Below are positions 8,774 through 17,436 of a DNA stretch of 64,000 bases, piece by piece. The notes below the pieces were generated by a model. The model was not told the DNA's origin. It ran no database searches and saw only the letters and a list, made by a program, of their open reading frames with translations. Numbering within the stretch: position 1 is the stretch's first letter; the number at the start of each line of letters is the position of its first letter. The DNA is from Clostridiales bacterium (lineage in GTDB: Bacteria; Actinomycetota; Coriobacteriia; Anaerosomatales; SLCP01), in assembly GCA_018333995.1 (NCBI GenBank), contig JAGXSG010000002.1, positions 1-64,000 on the forward strand, written 5' to 3'. Made by a program: the position numbers and the translations under genes.

Positions 8774-9805
8774 CTACACGACGACGATCCTGCCTGGCTC
8801 TCCGTGTTCCATCTCGCCCACGACCGAAGCCGACTCTCCACGTGCTGCGAGCGCCGCGAGGAGATCACCGGCTCGCGCCGGATCGACCGCCATGAGCAGT
8901 CCTCCGCTCGTCTGCGGGTCGCACAGCGCGTCCTTCCATTCCCGCTTGATCCCGCCCCACTCCACAAACGGGTCGAGCGCGGTGATCACGTCGAGCGTAC
9001 GGCCGGGCTTGACCCCGTCGCGGCCGTACTCCAACGCACCCGGCCACACCGGAACCGCACGCGTCTCGACACGTGCCGCGCACCCGCTTGCGAGCGCCAT
9101 CTCCCTTAAGTGGCCGATCAGCCCGAAGCCAGTGACGTCGGTCGCGGCGTTCACTCCCACCTCGACCATCGCTTCGGCGGCGGCCTTGTTGAGGTGCGCC
9201 ATCGACTCGATCACTTCACTAAGCGACTCTTCAGTCTCAAGACCGGCCTTGAGCGCGGTGTTCATGATGCCCACGCCAATCCGCTTGGTCACGACGAGCG
9301 TATCACCAGGACGGGCGCCTGCGTTGCGTACGACTTTTCCTGGCTCGGCCTCGCCCATCACGGCCAATCCGAACTTGGGCTCCTTGTCGTCGATCGTGTG
9401 CCCCCCCGCGACGAGCACCCCAGCGAGCGCGCACGTATCAGCGCCGCCCTTCAAGACTTGCGCCACCACCCCGGGATCCATCGAGCAGGGAAACGCGAGC
9501 AAGTTAAGCGCGACGAGCGGGCGGCCACCCATGGCGTAGATATCGGAAAGCGCGTTGGCCGCAGTGATGCGGCCAAAATCGTACGGGTCATCGACCATCG
9601 GCGTGAAAAAGTCGACGGTAAGCAAGATGGCACGATCGCCGAGCAGGTATACCGCGGCGTCATCGCTAGTCTCGAAGCCCACCATGAGCTGTTCGGATTC
9701 TTGCGGAGCGAGTGTGGAAAGTACCGCTGCGAGATCCTCCGGACCCCACTTGGCAGCTCAACCGGCTTTGCTCGACAGCTGCGTCAAACGTACAGGCTCA
9801 CCCAT
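8774..9805 (-). CDS. selD: Selenide, water dikinase SelD, selenocysteine-containing
   Basis: SelD makes selenophosphate from selenide and ATP. Conventional calling would begin at residue ~41, but the frame continues upstream to ATG 9803-9805 through one in-frame UGA at 9758-9760. The upstream residues read LTQLSSKAGUAAKWGPEDL, matching the conserved SelD head whose catalytic residue is Cys or Sec, so UGA encodes Sec16. The full 343 residues match normal SelD length (~340). A hairpin directly after the UGA fits a bacterial SECIS. Downstream are selA and selB; the GGDEF/EAL gene ends seven bases upstream. Confidence 0.95.
9726..9757 (-). promoter_or_regulatory. Candidate bacterial SECIS element in selD
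   Basis: Immediately 3' of the Sec UGA, GCTGC pairs with GCAGC at the base. Inside it GGTCC pairs with GGATC (one G-U), closing a short GGA loop 18-20 bases after the UGA. Guanines in an apical loop at this distance are typical of SECIS elements read by SelB. The fold was drawn by eye. Confidence 0.75.
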
Positions 9806-9811
9806 GAAAGC

Positions 9812-11185
9812 TTACGACCTCACTCCGTTGACGTGGGCGTACTCGGTGTCATCCGGGAACGGCTCGACCGGTCTGCCAAAGTAGAAGCCTTGACCGTACC
9901 GTACGCCGAGTGAGCGCACCATAGCGAGTTCCTCGGCGGTCTCGATCCCTTCTGCGACGAGCTTGACGCTGGCGGAGTCGGCGAATGTCACGAGACTCGT
10001 GATAAGGGATCGGCGAATATCGTCACCGTCACAACCGCGCACAAGCGACAGATCGATCTTAAGCCACTCTGGATTGACCTCCGCAAGGCACTGGAGGGAG
10101 GCGTATCCCGCGCCGGCGTCGTCGACGGAGATCGAGAAGCCGAGCGCCCTGAGCAGCTCCAGTGTCGCCCTGAACGCGACGAAGTCGTTGATGGCGGCGC
10201 GCTCGGTAAGCTCAAGCACGATGCTCTCGGGCTCGATCCGGGCGTGATCGAGGATGCTGCTCTTAACCATGTCGCGCAGGTGAGGGTCGCCTACCGCCTC
10301 GGGCTCGACGTTTATGAACAGGAGTCTGCCCTCGGGCAGGCCAGCGGCTGCCTCGATGGCGCGCGTGCGGCACAACCGTTCCAAACGCATAACGAGATCG
10401 GTATCGTACGCGACCTTGAACAGCTTGTCAGGATGCTCGAACTCGGTGCCAGCCGGTCCGCGCGAGAGCGCCTCGTATCCTACTACCGACATGTCCCGCA
10501 GGTCGAAGACCGGATGCACGAGCGTGCGCACATCCCGCGTGTCGATGATGTGCCGCAGGTGATCGGCTCGCTTCTCGGCATCGAGAGCTTCTCTGCTCGC
10601 TGACTCTTGCATCGCCGCGTCGAGAGCCCGGTGCACAAGGCGCTCGCTTCGCACATTGGGATCGGCAGCGACCGTCGCCGAGCCGACGTAGCACCCAAAC
10701 TTGCTGTAGACGGTCGGCTCGATTACGTGCGCAAGGCGCTCTCGCACGACTCGCTCGACCCGCTCGACGATCATCTGGCGTGCGCCGGAATCCATATGAA
10801 GGGTGGCTCGCGGCGGTGAGAGGATGATGACGAACGCGTTTCCCGCGACCATGAGCTCGGCGACGATGTCCGCGTCACGCAGGGTCGTGCCTGTGATGTC
10901 GGTGAGCGTCTCGGCGACGTTGCGCATGACACCGTCGAAGACCTTCCAACCGTAGATCTCCTCGATCTTCGAGTAGCGGACCACGTTGAGGCAGAGCAAA
11001 GAGACCTCGCCGCGCTCTTCGAGCAAGCAGTTGATCCGGGGAAAAAGGAGCGGCGTGGTGGGCAACCCTGTGACCGGGTCGAAGAGAAGCCGCCGAACCT
11101 CGGGATGGGACTCGATCGCCTCGGCGAACTCAAGCCATGACTCCAGCAGATGGTCGTAGTCCGCGTGCTCCCTTGGATACTTCAT
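9812..11185 (-). CDS. Degenerate GGDEF - EAL cyclic-di-GMP phosphodiesterase
   Basis: A 457-residue cytoplasmic protein with no membrane segment. Residues ~35-205 are a GGDEF-like domain whose signature is replaced by AGNAF (114-118), so cyclase activity is unlikely. Residues ~215-450 are an EAL domain with EAL at 238-240, LELTE, DDAGAGYASL, LKIDLSLVRG and AEGIE, consistent with an active phosphodiesterase. The start is ATG 11183-11185 after GGGGG; a GTG five codons upstream lacks a ribosome site. It is probably the first gene of a transcript reading into selDAB. Confidence 0.88.
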   Translation of the reverse strand: MKYPREHADYDHLLESWLEFAEAIESHPEVRRLLFDPVTGLPTTPLLFPRINCLLEERGEVSLLCLNVVRYSKIEEIYGWKVFDGVMRNVAETLTDITGTTLRDADIVAELMVAGNAFVIILSPPRATLHMDSGARQMIVERVERVVRERLAHVIEPTVYSKFGCYVGSATVAADPNVRSERLVHRALDAAMQESASREALDAEKRADHLRHIIDTRDVRTLVHPVFDLRDMSVVGYEALSRGPAGTEFEHPDKLFKVAYDTDLVMRLERLCRTRAIEAAAGLPEGRLLFINVEPEAVGDPHLRDMVKSSILDHARIEPESIVLELTERAAINDFVAFRATLELLRALGFSISVDDAGAGYASLQCLAEVNPEWLKIDLSLVRGCDGDDIRRSLITSLVTFADSASVKLVAEGIETAEELAMVRSLGVRYGQGFYFGRPVEPFPDDTEYAHVNGVRS

Positions 11186-11226
11186 GTCCGTGTCCCCCAC
11201 CGCCGCGTCTCGAGTTGCCTTTCGTC

Positions 11227-11255
11227 CTTATACTTGTGCGTCACGCGTATGTGAA
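11227..11255 (-). promoter_or_regulatory. Promoter for the EAL-selDAB transcript
   Basis: Minus-strand TTCACA (11250-11255) and TATAAG (11227-11232) with a 17-base spacer, about 40 bases before the EAL-protein start. It overlaps the last codons of the glycosidase gene. Confidence 0.45.
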
Positions 11256-13253
11256 GTGCATGACCTTGACGCCGCCGCCTTCGAGCGGCACGCCAACAGC
11301 GGTATCGTATACCCGCACGCGAGGTCCGCCCCTCACATCGGCTATATCGGCGACTGCACGCTCAAACGAGAGTGTGGCGGTAACGGGTTCCCGTCCGTGA
11401 TTGAGCGTGACCACAACGCCGTCGTCCTCGCCAGTGAACAGCGCGAGCTCGACCGCTGGCTGGTCGCATCCCACCGGCGAACCGCACCCCGCCGACCGCG
11501 CGACAGCGCCGTAGACGGTCCGGAGGAGATGTGTGATCGCAGCCGGAGCGGCCCACGGGTCGCCCTGGGCGATTGCGCGCTCCAGCGGCGCGGCGCACAG
11601 CACCGCTCTGCCCTGCCCGTGCTGATCGAGCGTGAGGAGCGGGGATCCCGTCGCGTCGGTTGCCACGATCGTCGCACCCGCCTGACCAAGCAGCGCGAAA
11701 GACGGCGTCTCGAGAGTCGCATCGAACGAGACAAGCTGGCCGAGTAGATCCGGCTGAGCCACCCTGCACGAGAGGCGGGAACGGGGCCCGTCATCGCCGA
11801 GGAACTCGACCCCAAAGAGCTCGCGGGCCGCAGCGTCGATATCACCGCCTCCATACGAGCAGATGAGCGATCCCCCGCCCTGAACAAACGAAGCGAGCCG
11901 CTCCCAGGTGACCTCATCGAGCCGGAAAGCGGACGGGACGATGAGAACCGTGTACGGGGCAAACGTCTCGGACTCATGGACAACGGTGACCGGCACATGC
12001 GCCTGCTTGGCGGCGACAAAGGCTTGCAGGCACGCGCGTGGATCGTAAAGAGACGCGAGATCAGGCAGCGGATTGTACCGCTCGGCTGGGATGACTATCG
12101 CCGTGCGCTCCTGTGTGAGCGAGTATCGCGTAAGATCGATGTGGGCGACCGTGCGGGCGAACTCACGCAGCTCCCCCATCGTCGGCTTCTCGGCGCCGTG
12201 CGTGTCGTGCACACCGACAAGCACCTCGAATGGGTCCCGGAAGTACGGCTCCCTGCGCTCCGCGTCAAGATCGCGCCACCGCCGCACCAACACCCCCGCC
12301 GCGCGGTTCATCAGTCCCGAGTAGAGCGCGCACCGCAGGTGAACGGCTTCTTCAGCGTGTGACTGGTCGAGGGAGTGAACGCCCGCGTCATCTAAGATGA
12401 TCGGGGCGGCGCGCGACGCCGAGTGGAGCAGGAACGCGTCGAGATACGTCGATGGTCCTGACGTAGGCGGCCCCTCAGCGGCGTAGGCGCGGTATGCGGC
12501 CGTCACGTGGCTCACGCCGATCTCGCAACCGGCGAGCGTCTCTTTAGCGTCCACACCGGTCAGCCGGAAGAGCGTCTCCGGTTCGGTCGACACCATGACC
12601 GGCCGCCTCTGATCGATCTCGCGAACGGCGTCGCGCAGGGTCGAGACCCACTCGCTCATCTGCTCGGCTGAGGTGAACCCGGCGCAAAACGCTTCGTTGG
12701 CAAGGTCCCACGCGAAGATCGTCTCCTCTGCGCGGTACCGGTTCACGATGCGCTGGACGAGCGCGGCCTGACGTTGGATTAGATACTGATCACCGCGAGG
12801 ATCGCGCCGCTTGCCCCACATGACGTCGAGCATGTCGGCGAGGCGATCGTCGGCGAAAAAGCAGACGATGAGCTTTACCTGATTCGCTCGGGCCGCGTCC
12901 ACGATCTCCTGTAAGCGCTCATCGGCGAGGTCCGAGTACTGGCCTACCTGCGGCTCAAAGTACTTCCACGAGACGAACACCCGTGCCAGGGTGAGGCGCT
13001 CACGGGCAAACGCCTCGAAGTCAGCGGCCACGTCGCCGGCGTACCAGTCGTCCCACCCTTGTGTCTCAGCGTCAAGCGGATAGTAGTTCACACCAATGGG
13101 GAATCCGGGATTGCGTCGCGGTGGACGGGTGGCCGCCGTTGTGACGGCTGCCGTCTCCCCGGTCGGCGTCTCGACCTCGCCTGTTGCTGCGGCGACCGGC
13201 TCTGGTGCCGGATCGGGCAGTCGAATGCGCGTGTGTGGACGTTTTGTGGGCAC
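11241..13253 (-). CDS. GH5/GH42-like glycoside hydrolase
   Basis: A 670-residue protein. Residues 1-55 are Pro/Thr-rich and low-complexity. A TIM-barrel-like domain follows from IGVNYYPLDAETQGWDDWY, with the acid/base Glu in WDLANEAF and a possible nucleophile Glu in MVSTEPETL. A glutamine-amidotransferase-like fold comes next (TVLIVPSAFRLDEVTWERL, FVQGGGSLICSYGGG), as in the trimerisation domain of GH42-type enzymes, then a short beta-rich tail. No signal peptide is visible, so the substrate should be intracellular. GTG 13251-13253 is preferred, with GGGGGAGG upstream. It is the third gene of a corrinoid protein-TPR-glycosidase operon; the substrate is unknown. Confidence 0.75.
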   Translation of the reverse strand: MPTKRPHTRIRLPDPAPEPVAAATGEVETPTGETAAVTTAATRPPRRNPGFPIGVNYYPLDAETQGWDDWYAGDVAADFEAFARERLTLARVFVSWKYFEPQVGQYSDLADERLQEIVDAARANQVKLIVCFFADDRLADMLDVMWGKRRDPRGDQYLIQRQAALVQRIVNRYRAEETIFAWDLANEAFCAGFTSAEQMSEWVSTLRDAVREIDQRRPVMVSTEPETLFRLTGVDAKETLAGCEIGVSHVTAAYRAYAAEGPPTSGPSTYLDAFLLHSASRAAPIILDDAGVHSLDQSHAEEAVHLRCALYSGLMNRAAGVLVRRWRDLDAERREPYFRDPFEVLVGVHDTHGAEKPTMGELREFARTVAHIDLTRYSLTQERTAIVIPAERYNPLPDLASLYDPRACLQAFVAAKQAHVPVTVVHESETFAPYTVLIVPSAFRLDEVTWERLASFVQGGGSLICSYGGGDIDAAARELFGVEFLGDDGPRSRLSCRVAQPDLLGQLVSFDATLETPSFALLGQAGATIVATDATGSPLLTLDQHGQGRAVLCAAPLERAIAQGDPWAAPAAITHLLRTVYGAVARSAGCGSPVGCDQPAVELALFTGEDDGVVVTLNHGREPVTATLSFERAVADIADVRGGPRVRVYDTAVGVPLEGGGVKVMHFTYA

Positions 13254-13261
13254 CTGAGCCT

Positions 13262-14428
13262 TCACCTCCCCCGGGAATACGCGTCGTACAGTGTCCAGAA
13301 CAAGCCCTGCCGACGGGTGTCGTGGTATGCCGCGCGGCGGATCTCCCACTCGGCCTCGGCGTGGCGGCCCTCGGTGAGCAGCGCGGCGGCGAGTCCGAAC
13401 CGGGCGCGCACGCAGGCAGGATCGAGCGCAACAGCGACACGATAGGCATCCTGCGCCGCGCTGAAGCGCTGCAGAGCGAGGAGCGACTCGGCGTAGAGCA
13501 CGTGCGGGATGGGATGATCGGCCACCGCCTTCGCAAGCGCTGAAAAGACCCTAGCGGAGTGGCGAGCGAGTCCCGGCCGCTTCGCGAATGCCACGCCAAG
13601 GCAGTAGACCGCGGTAGGTGTTCGTGCAGAGATCGTGAGCGCGCGCAGGGCGCACGCCATCGCCTCGTTGACCGCTTCTTGCTTCAGATACAGGTATGCG
13701 GCCAGTCCGAGCGCTTCGGCGTCATCGGCGTCATCGTCGAGCACGAGACGGATCAGGTCCGCTGCCAAGAAGAAGTCCTCCTCAAACGCGACCGCGTACG
13801 CCGCCCCGAGGCGGCTTGCGCGGTCGGGAGCGACATCCGCTGGATCGGGAGCGGGCTGTCCGTCGTCGTAGACGCCAGCGAGCGCGAAGAACAGCTCGTC
13901 TTGACTCGGATCGAGCTCTCCGGCCTTCCGGAAGCCGGGAAGGGCGGTGGCCACCCCCTCACGCTTGAGCGCGGCGACCGCAAGGTTGTACATCGCTCGC
14001 GCCTCAGCCGGATCGAGCTCGAGCGCCCTGCGCCACGACGCGATCGCCTCCTCCTCAAACGCGGCCGCCGAGAACGCCTCGCCGAGCTGGACGTGTGCGG
14101 TTACGAGGTCTGGCACCACCTCGGCAAGCTCGTGCCACACGAGGATCGACTGGTCCCACATCCCGCCGCGACGGTCGTACGCGAGCCCGAGCGCAAGGTA
14201 CGCCGGGGCGCACCCCGGGTCGATCTCGATGGCGCGCGACGCGAAGCGGATAGCCTCATCGTAGAAGTCCCCCGACAACATGAGCTCGGCGAAAAGACAG
14301 TGTGCTCGCGCGTCCGCCCCGTCAGCGCGCATCGCAACGAAGCACGCGTCGGCGGCAGGTTGAACCTTGCCCTCCCTCGCGAGTCCTTCGGCAAGCGCGA
14401 GCTGTGAGCCGCGGGTGGGAACCGTCAT
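13262..14428 (-). CDS. Tetratricopeptide-repeat protein
   Basis: A 388-residue protein composed almost wholly of helical TPR units, clearest at AIRFASRAIEIDPGCAPAYL, AIASWRRALELDPAEARAMY and FRKAGELDPSQDELFF. No signal peptide or enzymatic motif is present, so it is probably a protein-protein scaffold. Its ATG overlaps the stop of the upstream corrinoid protein gene (ATGA), and the glycosidase start lies nine bases downstream, so the three are expressed together. Confidence 0.85.
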   Translation of the reverse strand: MTVPTRGSQLALAEGLAREGKVQPAADACFVAMRADGADARAHCLFAELMLSGDFYDEAIRFASRAIEIDPGCAPAYLALGLAYDRRGGMWDQSILVWHELAEVVPDLVTAHVQLGEAFSAAAFEEEAIASWRRALELDPAEARAMYNLAVAALKREGVATALPGFRKAGELDPSQDELFFALAGVYDDGQPAPDPADVAPDRASRLGAAYAVAFEEDFFLAADLIRLVLDDDADDAEALGLAAYLYLKQEAVNEAMACALRALTISARTPTAVYCLGVAFAKRPGLARHSARVFSALAKAVADHPIPHVLYAESLLALQRFSAAQDAYRVAVALDPACVRARFGLAAALLTEGRHAEAEWEIRRAAYHDTRRQGLFWTLYDAYSRGR

Positions 14429-15087
14429 GTGACGCTCCCCGGCGCCAGATGATCGCGCACGACCCTGCCGAGCAGCCTCAGAGCGCTCTCCGCTCCCTTC
14501 ACGACCCCATTCGCGCCCACACTTCGAGCCAGGTGGGGATCGGCGGTGAAGGGACCGCCCGAGACAAGCAAGACGAGGCCGTCGCGGCCGCCCGCTTCGA
14601 ACATCTCGCGGATTCGCGAAACCGAGCGTGCGGTCGCGATCATCTGAGCGGAGACGATGATGATACGCGCGCCGGTCTCCTCGGCACGCTCGAGGAACTC
14701 CGCGGGGCGCACGTCCACGCCGAGGTCCACCACGCGGTAGCCCTCTTCTTTGAGCGCGGCCGCGATGATGTTCTTGTCCATGGCGTGGCGGTCATGGTGC
14801 ATCGTCCCAATGAGGACTGTCACGCCCGTGTCGCGCGCCGCCGCGGGAGGAGTGACAAACGACGCGACCTGCTCGGCGACGACCGAAGCTTGCGTGAAGG
14901 CGTACTCATCAATGGCACCGCTCGCCCACGCCCCGCCGAGCATCGCCATGGCGGGGGCGAACACCGTGTCGAAGAGGGACGCCTGGCCGACGCCGGTAAA
15001 ACGGGCTTCCTCGATTACCGAGATCGCCGCCGCTGGATCGTGGTCGGCGAACGCCTGGTAGAGACGTGCGACTGCGTCATGTGCCAT
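14425..15087 (-). CDS. Cobalamin-binding (corrinoid) protein, MtaC/MetH-B12 type
   Basis: A 220-residue protein. Residues ~1-85 are a helical B12-binding cap (MtaC/MetH type). Residues ~90-215 are a Rossmann-like cobalamin fold with the His ligand motif in HDRHAMDKNIIAAALKEEGY and VSGGPF later on. Such proteins carry a methyl-corrinoid for methyltransferases or act as B12-dependent sensors. No methyltransferase is adjacent; the partners here are TPR and glycosidase genes, which favours a sensory or accessory role. That is inference. A purine-rich ribosome site (GGGGAGGCG) precedes the ATG. Confidence 0.82.
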   Translation of the reverse strand: MAHDAVARLYQAFADHDPAAAISVIEEARFTGVGQASLFDTVFAPAMAMLGGAWASGAIDEYAFTQASVVAEQVASFVTPPAAARDTGVTVLIGTMHHDRHAMDKNIIAAALKEEGYRVVDLGVDVRPAEFLERAEETGARIIIVSAQMIATARSVSRIREMFEAGGRDGLVLLVSGGPFTADPHLARSVGANGVVKGAESALRLLGRVVRDHLAPGSVT

Positions 15088-15203
15088 GCGTCACGCCTCC
15101 CCTTTCATCGGCTGTGCCGTATCCGATGGTTCTAACGCCAGTCCAGTATCGCAAAGCCGGAGCTCCGCGGGCAAAACGCGCCGCGCACGTCGGCTGGAGC
15201 AGG

Positions 15204-15290
15204 TGGTAGCGGTGGTGGGACTCGAACCCACACGGCCTTGCGGCCAGAGGCTTTTAAGGCCCCCTCCTGTGCCAATTCGGATACACCGCC
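15204..15290 (-). tRNA. tRNA-Leu (UAA anticodon), CCA encoded
   Basis: An 87-base class II tRNA. The acceptor stem GGCGGTG/CACCGCT (one G-U end pair) is followed by a D arm. The anticodon loop CTTAAAA gives anticodon TAA. A long GC variable arm (GGCCGCAAGGCC) and a TTCGAGT T-loop follow, ending in A73 plus an encoded CCA. It reads UUA leucine codons. Its position beside ppx and DUF501 matches actinobacterial gene order. Confidence 0.95.
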
Positions 15291-15293
15291 TTA

Positions 15294-16268
15294 TCAACCG
15301 GACTCTCCGTCTCCGGCGCGCGCAAGCCGCGCCCCAACGTCGAGTACGATTCCATATAGTATGTCGTGCTCGCTCACGATGGTCGAATCCAGCCCCGCTC
15401 CTTCTAAAACGGCGTCAAGCACGAGACCGCCGCCTACGATCACGCCCGCGCGCTGCGGGTGCACTCCGGGAAGCATCCGGCGCTCTGCGAGCGTCATCGA
15501 CGCGAGGCTTGCTGTGATCGCCTCGAGCCGCTCGCGTGCGAGCACGACGCCATGCACACGCTCTGCGTCGTAGACCTCGAGGCGTTGGTCGATCGCGGCG
15601 AGGGTCGTAGCGGTTCCCGCGAGGGAGATCGAAACTGATGGTGGACCCGGCATCGCCGAGAAGAACGGTGCGAACCGCTCGCGCACCCAGCGGCGCGCCC
15701 GTTTCAGCTCGAGCGCATCGGGCGGGTCTGAATGAAGATAGGTCTCGGTCACCCTCCGCGAGCCCACGTCGATCGACGCGGCGTGGCGGATCGCGACCCC
15801 CGTGCCGCCCGAATCGCCCCAGACGAGCTCGGTCGAACCTCCGCCAACGTCGTTAACGAGCACACCGTCGCCCTCGATGCCCCACAGGGCGCCCGAGAAC
15901 GCAAGCCTCGCCTCCTCGTATCCGGATACGATCTCTGGCGCCACACCCAGCGCTGAGAGCCGCGCCGCGAACTCAAAGCTGTTGGCGGCGTCGCGTGACG
16001 CGGAGGTCGCCACGCAGCGGTACTCCTCCACGCCCAGGCGGATCATCGTGGCGGCGTATCGCGCGATGACCTCCTCGACACGCTCCATCGCCTCGGCGGA
16101 AAGAACTCCGGACTCAACGAGGCCCTCGCCGAGGTGTGTGACATCGGTCGATCGCTCAACCTCGGTGATCTTACCGGCGCTGACATCGGCAACGAGAAGG
16201 CGCGCCGTTATGGTGCCGATATCCACAGCCGCCACACGACGTGAATCCGCACCAAGCACGCCGCTCAC
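15294..16268 (-). CDS. Ppx/GppA-family exopolyphosphatase or pppGpp phosphatase
   Basis: A 324-residue ASKHA-fold protein. It begins VAAVDIGTITARLLVADV (phosphate-1 loop), carries GDGVLVNDVGGGSTELVW and the tail motif HPQRAGVIVGGG. The length of ~320 is the short actinobacterial form lacking the C-terminal HD region, so polyphosphate or pppGpp hydrolysis is expected. GTG 16266-16268 with GGGGGTGG upstream shares one base with the stop of the DUF501 gene. It is the last gene of the eno-ftsB-DUF501-ppx neighbourhood. Confidence 0.9.
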   Translation of the reverse strand: MSGVLGADSRRVAAVDIGTITARLLVADVSAGKITEVERSTDVTHLGEGLVESGVLSAEAMERVEEVIARYAATMIRLGVEEYRCVATSASRDAANSFEFAARLSALGVAPEIVSGYEEARLAFSGALWGIEGDGVLVNDVGGGSTELVWGDSGGTGVAIRHAASIDVGSRRVTETYLHSDPPDALELKRARRWVRERFAPFFSAMPGPPSVSISLAGTATTLAAIDQRLEVYDAERVHGVVLARERLEAITASLASMTLAERRMLPGVHPQRAGVIVGGGLVLDAVLEGAGLDSTIVSEHDILYGIVLDVGARLARAGDGESG

Positions 16269-16795
16269 TACGTCGCCACCCCCGAAGCGGTTCGTGCGCC
16301 GCATGCGGCGGTTCGGCACTCGCGTTCGAGCAGCGCACACACGCCCTCACCCACCGCGTCATCGATGTCCGCGAGGTAGGCCGCCACGTGCGCGTGGAGA
16401 CACTTGGTTGCGAGCGGATCACGCTGCCCAGCCATGCCCACGCCTACGCACGGGTCGAAACCGCCACCCTCGGCACTGCGCGCGGCGCGGTACGCGTCGT
16501 CAGCCGCCATCTGTCGACGCGCAAACGATGCGTCGCTCGCGAGGCGCTCAGCCCAGCGCGCGGCATCTCCCGCCGCTTCGCATGCGCTCACCTGACGCGC
16601 CAGGGCAGGACAGGTGAGCCAGAAGAGCGTGGGAAACGGTGTCGTGGCTTCTATCGTCGGCGCGGTAGCGATGACCTGCGGGAAGCCGTGACCGCACCGT
16701 ACCACTGTCCGCCACTGGCCCCGGGGCTCGCGACCCATCTGAACCAGGAGCGTCTCGGCATCGCGTGCTCGAAGCCGTGTGCCAGCAGTGACCAT
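16268..16795 (-). CDS. DUF501 family protein
   Basis: A 175-residue protein matching DUF501. Visible family blocks are LVQMGREPRGQWRTVVRCGH, VIATAPTIEATTPFPTLFWL and the C-terminal CLHAHVAAYLA. Conserved Cys and His residues suggest a small metal site, but no function is established. It sits between the FtsB-like gene and ppx, the usual actinobacterial arrangement. Confidence 0.88.
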   Translation of the reverse strand: MVTAGTRLRARDAETLLVQMGREPRGQWRTVVRCGHGFPQVIATAPTIEATTPFPTLFWLTCPALARQVSACEAAGDAARWAERLASDASFARRQMAADDAYRAARSAEGGGFDPCVGVGMAGQRDPLATKCLHAHVAAYLADIDDAVGEGVCALLERECRTAACGARTASGVAT

Positions 16796-16801
16796 CGTGC
16801 G

Positions 16802-17350
16802 CTACCGTGCGCCGAAGACGAAATCGAGGATGTCGCGCCAGAACGGAGTGTTCGCATCAGCCGCCGGCTCCACACCCGCCTCGGCGGTCATCGTGTTCTC
16901 ATCGGCATCGATCACGACGTAGAGGTTCTCGCCCTCCCTCACGAAGCCGAGGCTCGTGCGCGCAACCTCTTCCACGCCCTCAGGCGTCTTGAGCCGCTCG
17001 ACCTGCTCGCGCAGATCGCGGTTGCGCTCCTGAAGATCTGCGAGCTCCGCCTCCAGGCGGTGCTGCTCGCGAGTCTCCGTGTAGCGCATCTTGAGCGGCT
17101 CGTAGAGTGACCACACGAGAACGAGAAGCATCGCTGTGACCACAAATGGCAGGAACCACCGGGGCCGCTTGACCCGCGCGGGGCGGCGCGGGGCGGCGCG
17201 ACGCGCGGAAGCGGGGGTGCGGCTGCGGGAGCGAACGTCGCGCGAGCCGGTGCGCCCGCGCGACGTCGCGCCGGTTGCGGTACGCCCGCGTGCGGCGGTT
17301 CGTCTGTTGTTCGTTATGGCCCCTTGCCGCGTCGATTTCTTCGATGCCAT
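16802..17350 (-). CDS. FtsB/DivIC-like septum formation initiator
   Basis: A 182-residue single-pass membrane protein. Residues 1-65 are a very basic, Arg/Ser/Thr-rich cytoplasmic tail. One helix spans ~69-88 (FLPFVVTAMLLVLVWSLY). A coiled coil (LEAELADLQERNRDLREQVE) then leads to the conserved PEGVEEVARTSLGFVREGE. The family joins the FtsL/FtsQ divisome complex outside the membrane. ATG 17348-17350 is chosen with AGGA upstream, although a TTG nine codons earlier is open. The last ~30 residues, acidic with FWRDILDFVFGAR, are an extension. Confidence 0.88.
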   Translation of the reverse strand: MASKKSTRQGAITNNRRTAARGRTATGATSRGRTGSRDVRSRSRTPASARRAAPRRPARVKRPRWFLPFVVTAMLLVLVWSLYEPLKMRYTETREQHRLEAELADLQERNRDLREQVERLKTPEGVEEVARTSLGFVREGENLYVVIDADENTMTAEAGVEPAADANTPFWRDILDFVFGAR

Positions 17351-17436
17351 AGCTCGGACATCCTGTGAGAAGGCCAACGATCATCTATTGCGGACTTGGG
17401 ACAAGCCGCGGCTCATGATAGCACAGCGTCCGTATC

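Noticed and set aside
12384-13500. Various open frames of 60-250 codons antisense to the glycosidase and TPR genes
   Set aside because: Mirror frames with Arg/Ala/Pro-rich text, without ribosome sites.
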